54,457 bases of DNA from Aigarchaeota archaeon (GTDB lineage: Archaea; Thermoproteota; Nitrososphaeria_A; Caldarchaeales; Wolframiiraptoraceae): the NCBI GenBank assembly GCA_025058515.1, contig JANXDW010000005.1, forward strand, positions 1-54,457, given 5' to 3'. Every line of letters begins with the position of its first letter. Within the stretch, counting starts at the first letter, position 1. The position numbers and the translations under genes were made by a program. The notes beneath the pieces are model-generated. The model was not told the DNA's origin and made no database searches. It saw only the letters and a program-made list of their open reading frames with translations. This document shows, piece by piece, positions 53,195-54,457 of this stretch.

Positions 53195-54442
53195 CTACAT
53201 CCTCATTACCTTGTTTACTCCTATCTCTTCTCCAACTCTTATCAATTCATTTGCTTTAGCAACTCTCTCTCCACCCATAATACCTGCTTTAAGAACTTTC
53301 CCACCCCAAGCGATAGCAAGATGGGCTAGATACCCTTCTGGAGGCTCTCCAGATCTATGAGATACAACTGGTATTATCTTCTCTTTATGGGCTATCTTCA
53401 CAGTCTCCATCGCTGTAGTTAAGAAGCCTACTTGATTAGGTTTAACTATTAATGCTGAAACAGCTTTCTTCACAATAGCTTCTTTAAGTATTTCAGGGTT
53501 TGTAACTATTAAGTCATCTCCACATATGAGTGCTTTTCCTGAAAGTTGTTTATTTAATTCTGCAAAACCATCCATATCATCTTCCTCTAGAGGGTCTTCA
53601 ACATAAACAATATTGAAACGTTCAACCCAGTCGATAACTCTATCTATCTGTTCTCTTCTAGTAAGCATTTTACCTTCATTACTGTATACGTACATTCTCC
53701 TCTTACTATCCCATAGGCTTGATGCAGCTACATCAACTCCTAACCCTATCTTAAACCCGAGCTCATCAGAGACATAATCTATAGCTTCACGTAAAACTTC
53801 TAATCCTTTTTCTGTTCTGATAGGAGGAGCATAAGCTCCTTCATCTCCTTTACCTAGAGTAAATCCTCCGAGAACTTTATCTAATAGCTTACCCGTATAC
53901 TCATGAACTATGAAATTTGCTCTTATAGCAGAATAGATATCAGGTGCTCCAAGTGGAATGGTTAATAGTTCTTGCCAATCTGGCGCCCCTCTCCCAGCAT
54001 GTCTTCCACCTCCAATTACGTTCCCTAAAGGTAAAGGTAAGTAGAAGTCATCAACTATCTTCAAGTATTTGTATAGAGGTATCCCGAGGCTGCTTGATAC
54101 AGCTAGAGAAGTTGCTAGAGAGAGAGCGTAAACAGTATTTCCACCAATCTTACTCAAATTCTTAGAATCATCGTATTTTTTTAAGACCTCTTCAAAATTC
54201 TTGATATCGGAAGCATCCACCCCCTTCAATCTACTCGACAATTCATCATTCACTATTCTTACAGCTTCCCTTACACTATCCTTAGGATAGTATACTACTT
54301 CTTTACCTCCTTTACTCTTACCCGCAGGTGCCGCAGCTCTTCCAAGACTCTTACCAACTATAACATCGACCTCGATCGTTTCCTCTCCTCTACTATTGTA
54401 TACAAGACGCCCTCTTAAATCTCTGATAATCGTCTCTGACAT
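53195..54442 (-). CDS. eno: enolase (phosphopyruvate hydratase)
   Basis: A 415-residue glycolytic/gluconeogenic enzyme interconverting 2-phosphoglycerate and phosphoenolpyruvate. Active-site residues are H148 (NVIGGGRHAG), E201 in GDEGAYAP, metal ligands D237, E282 and D309 (VGLDVAAS-type, VEDPLEEDD, GDDL), K334 in VKPNQVG and K385 in KVLKAGI. The mobile loop that is SGASTG in most enolases reads AAPAGKSKGG here, keeping the metal-side serine (S43) but changing its neighbours. The gene is complete in the window, starting at ATG 54442. Confidence 0.95.
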   Translation of the reverse strand: MSETIIRDLRGRLVYNSRGEETIEVDVIVGKSLGRAAAPAGKSKGGKEVVYYPKDSVREAVRIVNDELSSRLKGVDASDIKNFEEVLKKYDDSKNLSKIGGNTVYALSLATSLAVSSSLGIPLYKYLKIVDDFYLPLPLGNVIGGGRHAGRGAPDWQELLTIPLGAPDIYSAIRANFIVHEYTGKLLDKVLGGFTLGKGDEGAYAPPIRTEKGLEVLREAIDYVSDELGFKIGLGVDVAASSLWDSKRRMYVYSNEGKMLTRREQIDRVIDWVERFNIVYVEDPLEEDDMDGFAELNKQLSGKALICGDDLIVTNPEILKEAIVKKAVSALIVKPNQVGFLTTAMETVKIAHKEKIIPVVSHRSGEPPEGYLAHLAIAWGGKVLKAGIMGGERVAKANELIRVGEEIGVNKVMRM

Positions 54443-54457
54443 CTTGAGAATTACTTT

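Overview
The window looks like a chromosomal segment of a thermophilic archaeon, most likely a member of the Thermoproteota (Crenarchaeota in the broad sense). Evidence: an archaeal uS15 / RecJ-like / Pcc1 cluster, a thermosome, HerA-NurA, a CdvB-type ESCRT-III protein, an archaeal mevalonate kinase / isopentenyl phosphate kinase pair, archaeal enolase-uS2, a crenarchaeal-style CRISPR repeat ending in ATTGAAAG, AGA/ATA-rich codon use, frequent GTG/TTG starts and purine-rich GGTG-type ribosome binding sites. I cannot fix genus or order from sequence alone.

Layout. 1-405 is the trailing end of a CRISPR array with no cas genes nearby. 579-2751 is an informational cluster (uS15, DHH phosphoesterase, KEOPS Pcc1). 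2748-5789 (minus) is a metal-ion ABC transporter operon ending in its own DtxR/MntR-type regulator, with a 9-3-9 palindrome just in front of the first gene. 5966-9971 is a glycine cleavage operon (gcvPA, gcvPB, gcvT; no gcvH in view), followed by a UbiA prenyltransferase.

11323-29832 is a large sugar or polyol catabolic region. It holds a Gfo/Idh/MocA dehydrogenase, two zinc alcohol dehydrogenases, two SDRs, a cupin phosphoglucose isomerase, a tungsten aldehyde:ferredoxin oxidoreductase, an FGGY kinase, a CUT2-type ABC importer (binding protein, double ATPase, two permeases), a KDPG-type aldolase and a 2-hydroxyacid dehydrogenase. A divergent thermosome subunit sits in the middle. Together these suggest uptake of a sugar or polyol, oxidation to a keto sugar or sugar acid, aldol cleavage to pyruvate plus an aldehyde, and ferredoxin-linked oxidation of an aldehyde. 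The substrate cannot be read from the sequence.

30046-35544 holds MoaD and MoaE (pterin cofactor, needed by the tungsten enzyme), a PfkB kinase, a CBS/zinc-finger protein, a small winged-helix protein and nurA-herA. 35531-46615 holds glmS, a CdvB-like ESCRT-III protein, a HisB-fold protein that appears to have lost its metal ligands, a fused ADP-forming acyl-CoA synthetase, pyrC, a sugar nucleotidyltransferase, pyrB without pyrI, and a PhoU-like/PiT-like phosphate pair. 46751-54442 holds Sua5 (which works with KEOPS in t6A synthesis), tRNA-Asp, a nucleotidyltransferase with a degraded signature, a PurM/HypE-like protein, an unknown archaeal protein, mvk-ipk, and uS2-enolase on the opposite strand.

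The genome is compact: several co-directional genes overlap by ATGA, GTGA or longer, and at least four convergent pairs overlap at their 3' ends, twice sharing the tetramer CTAG as both stop codons. The most unusual single item is the HisB-fold protein at 38585-39295.
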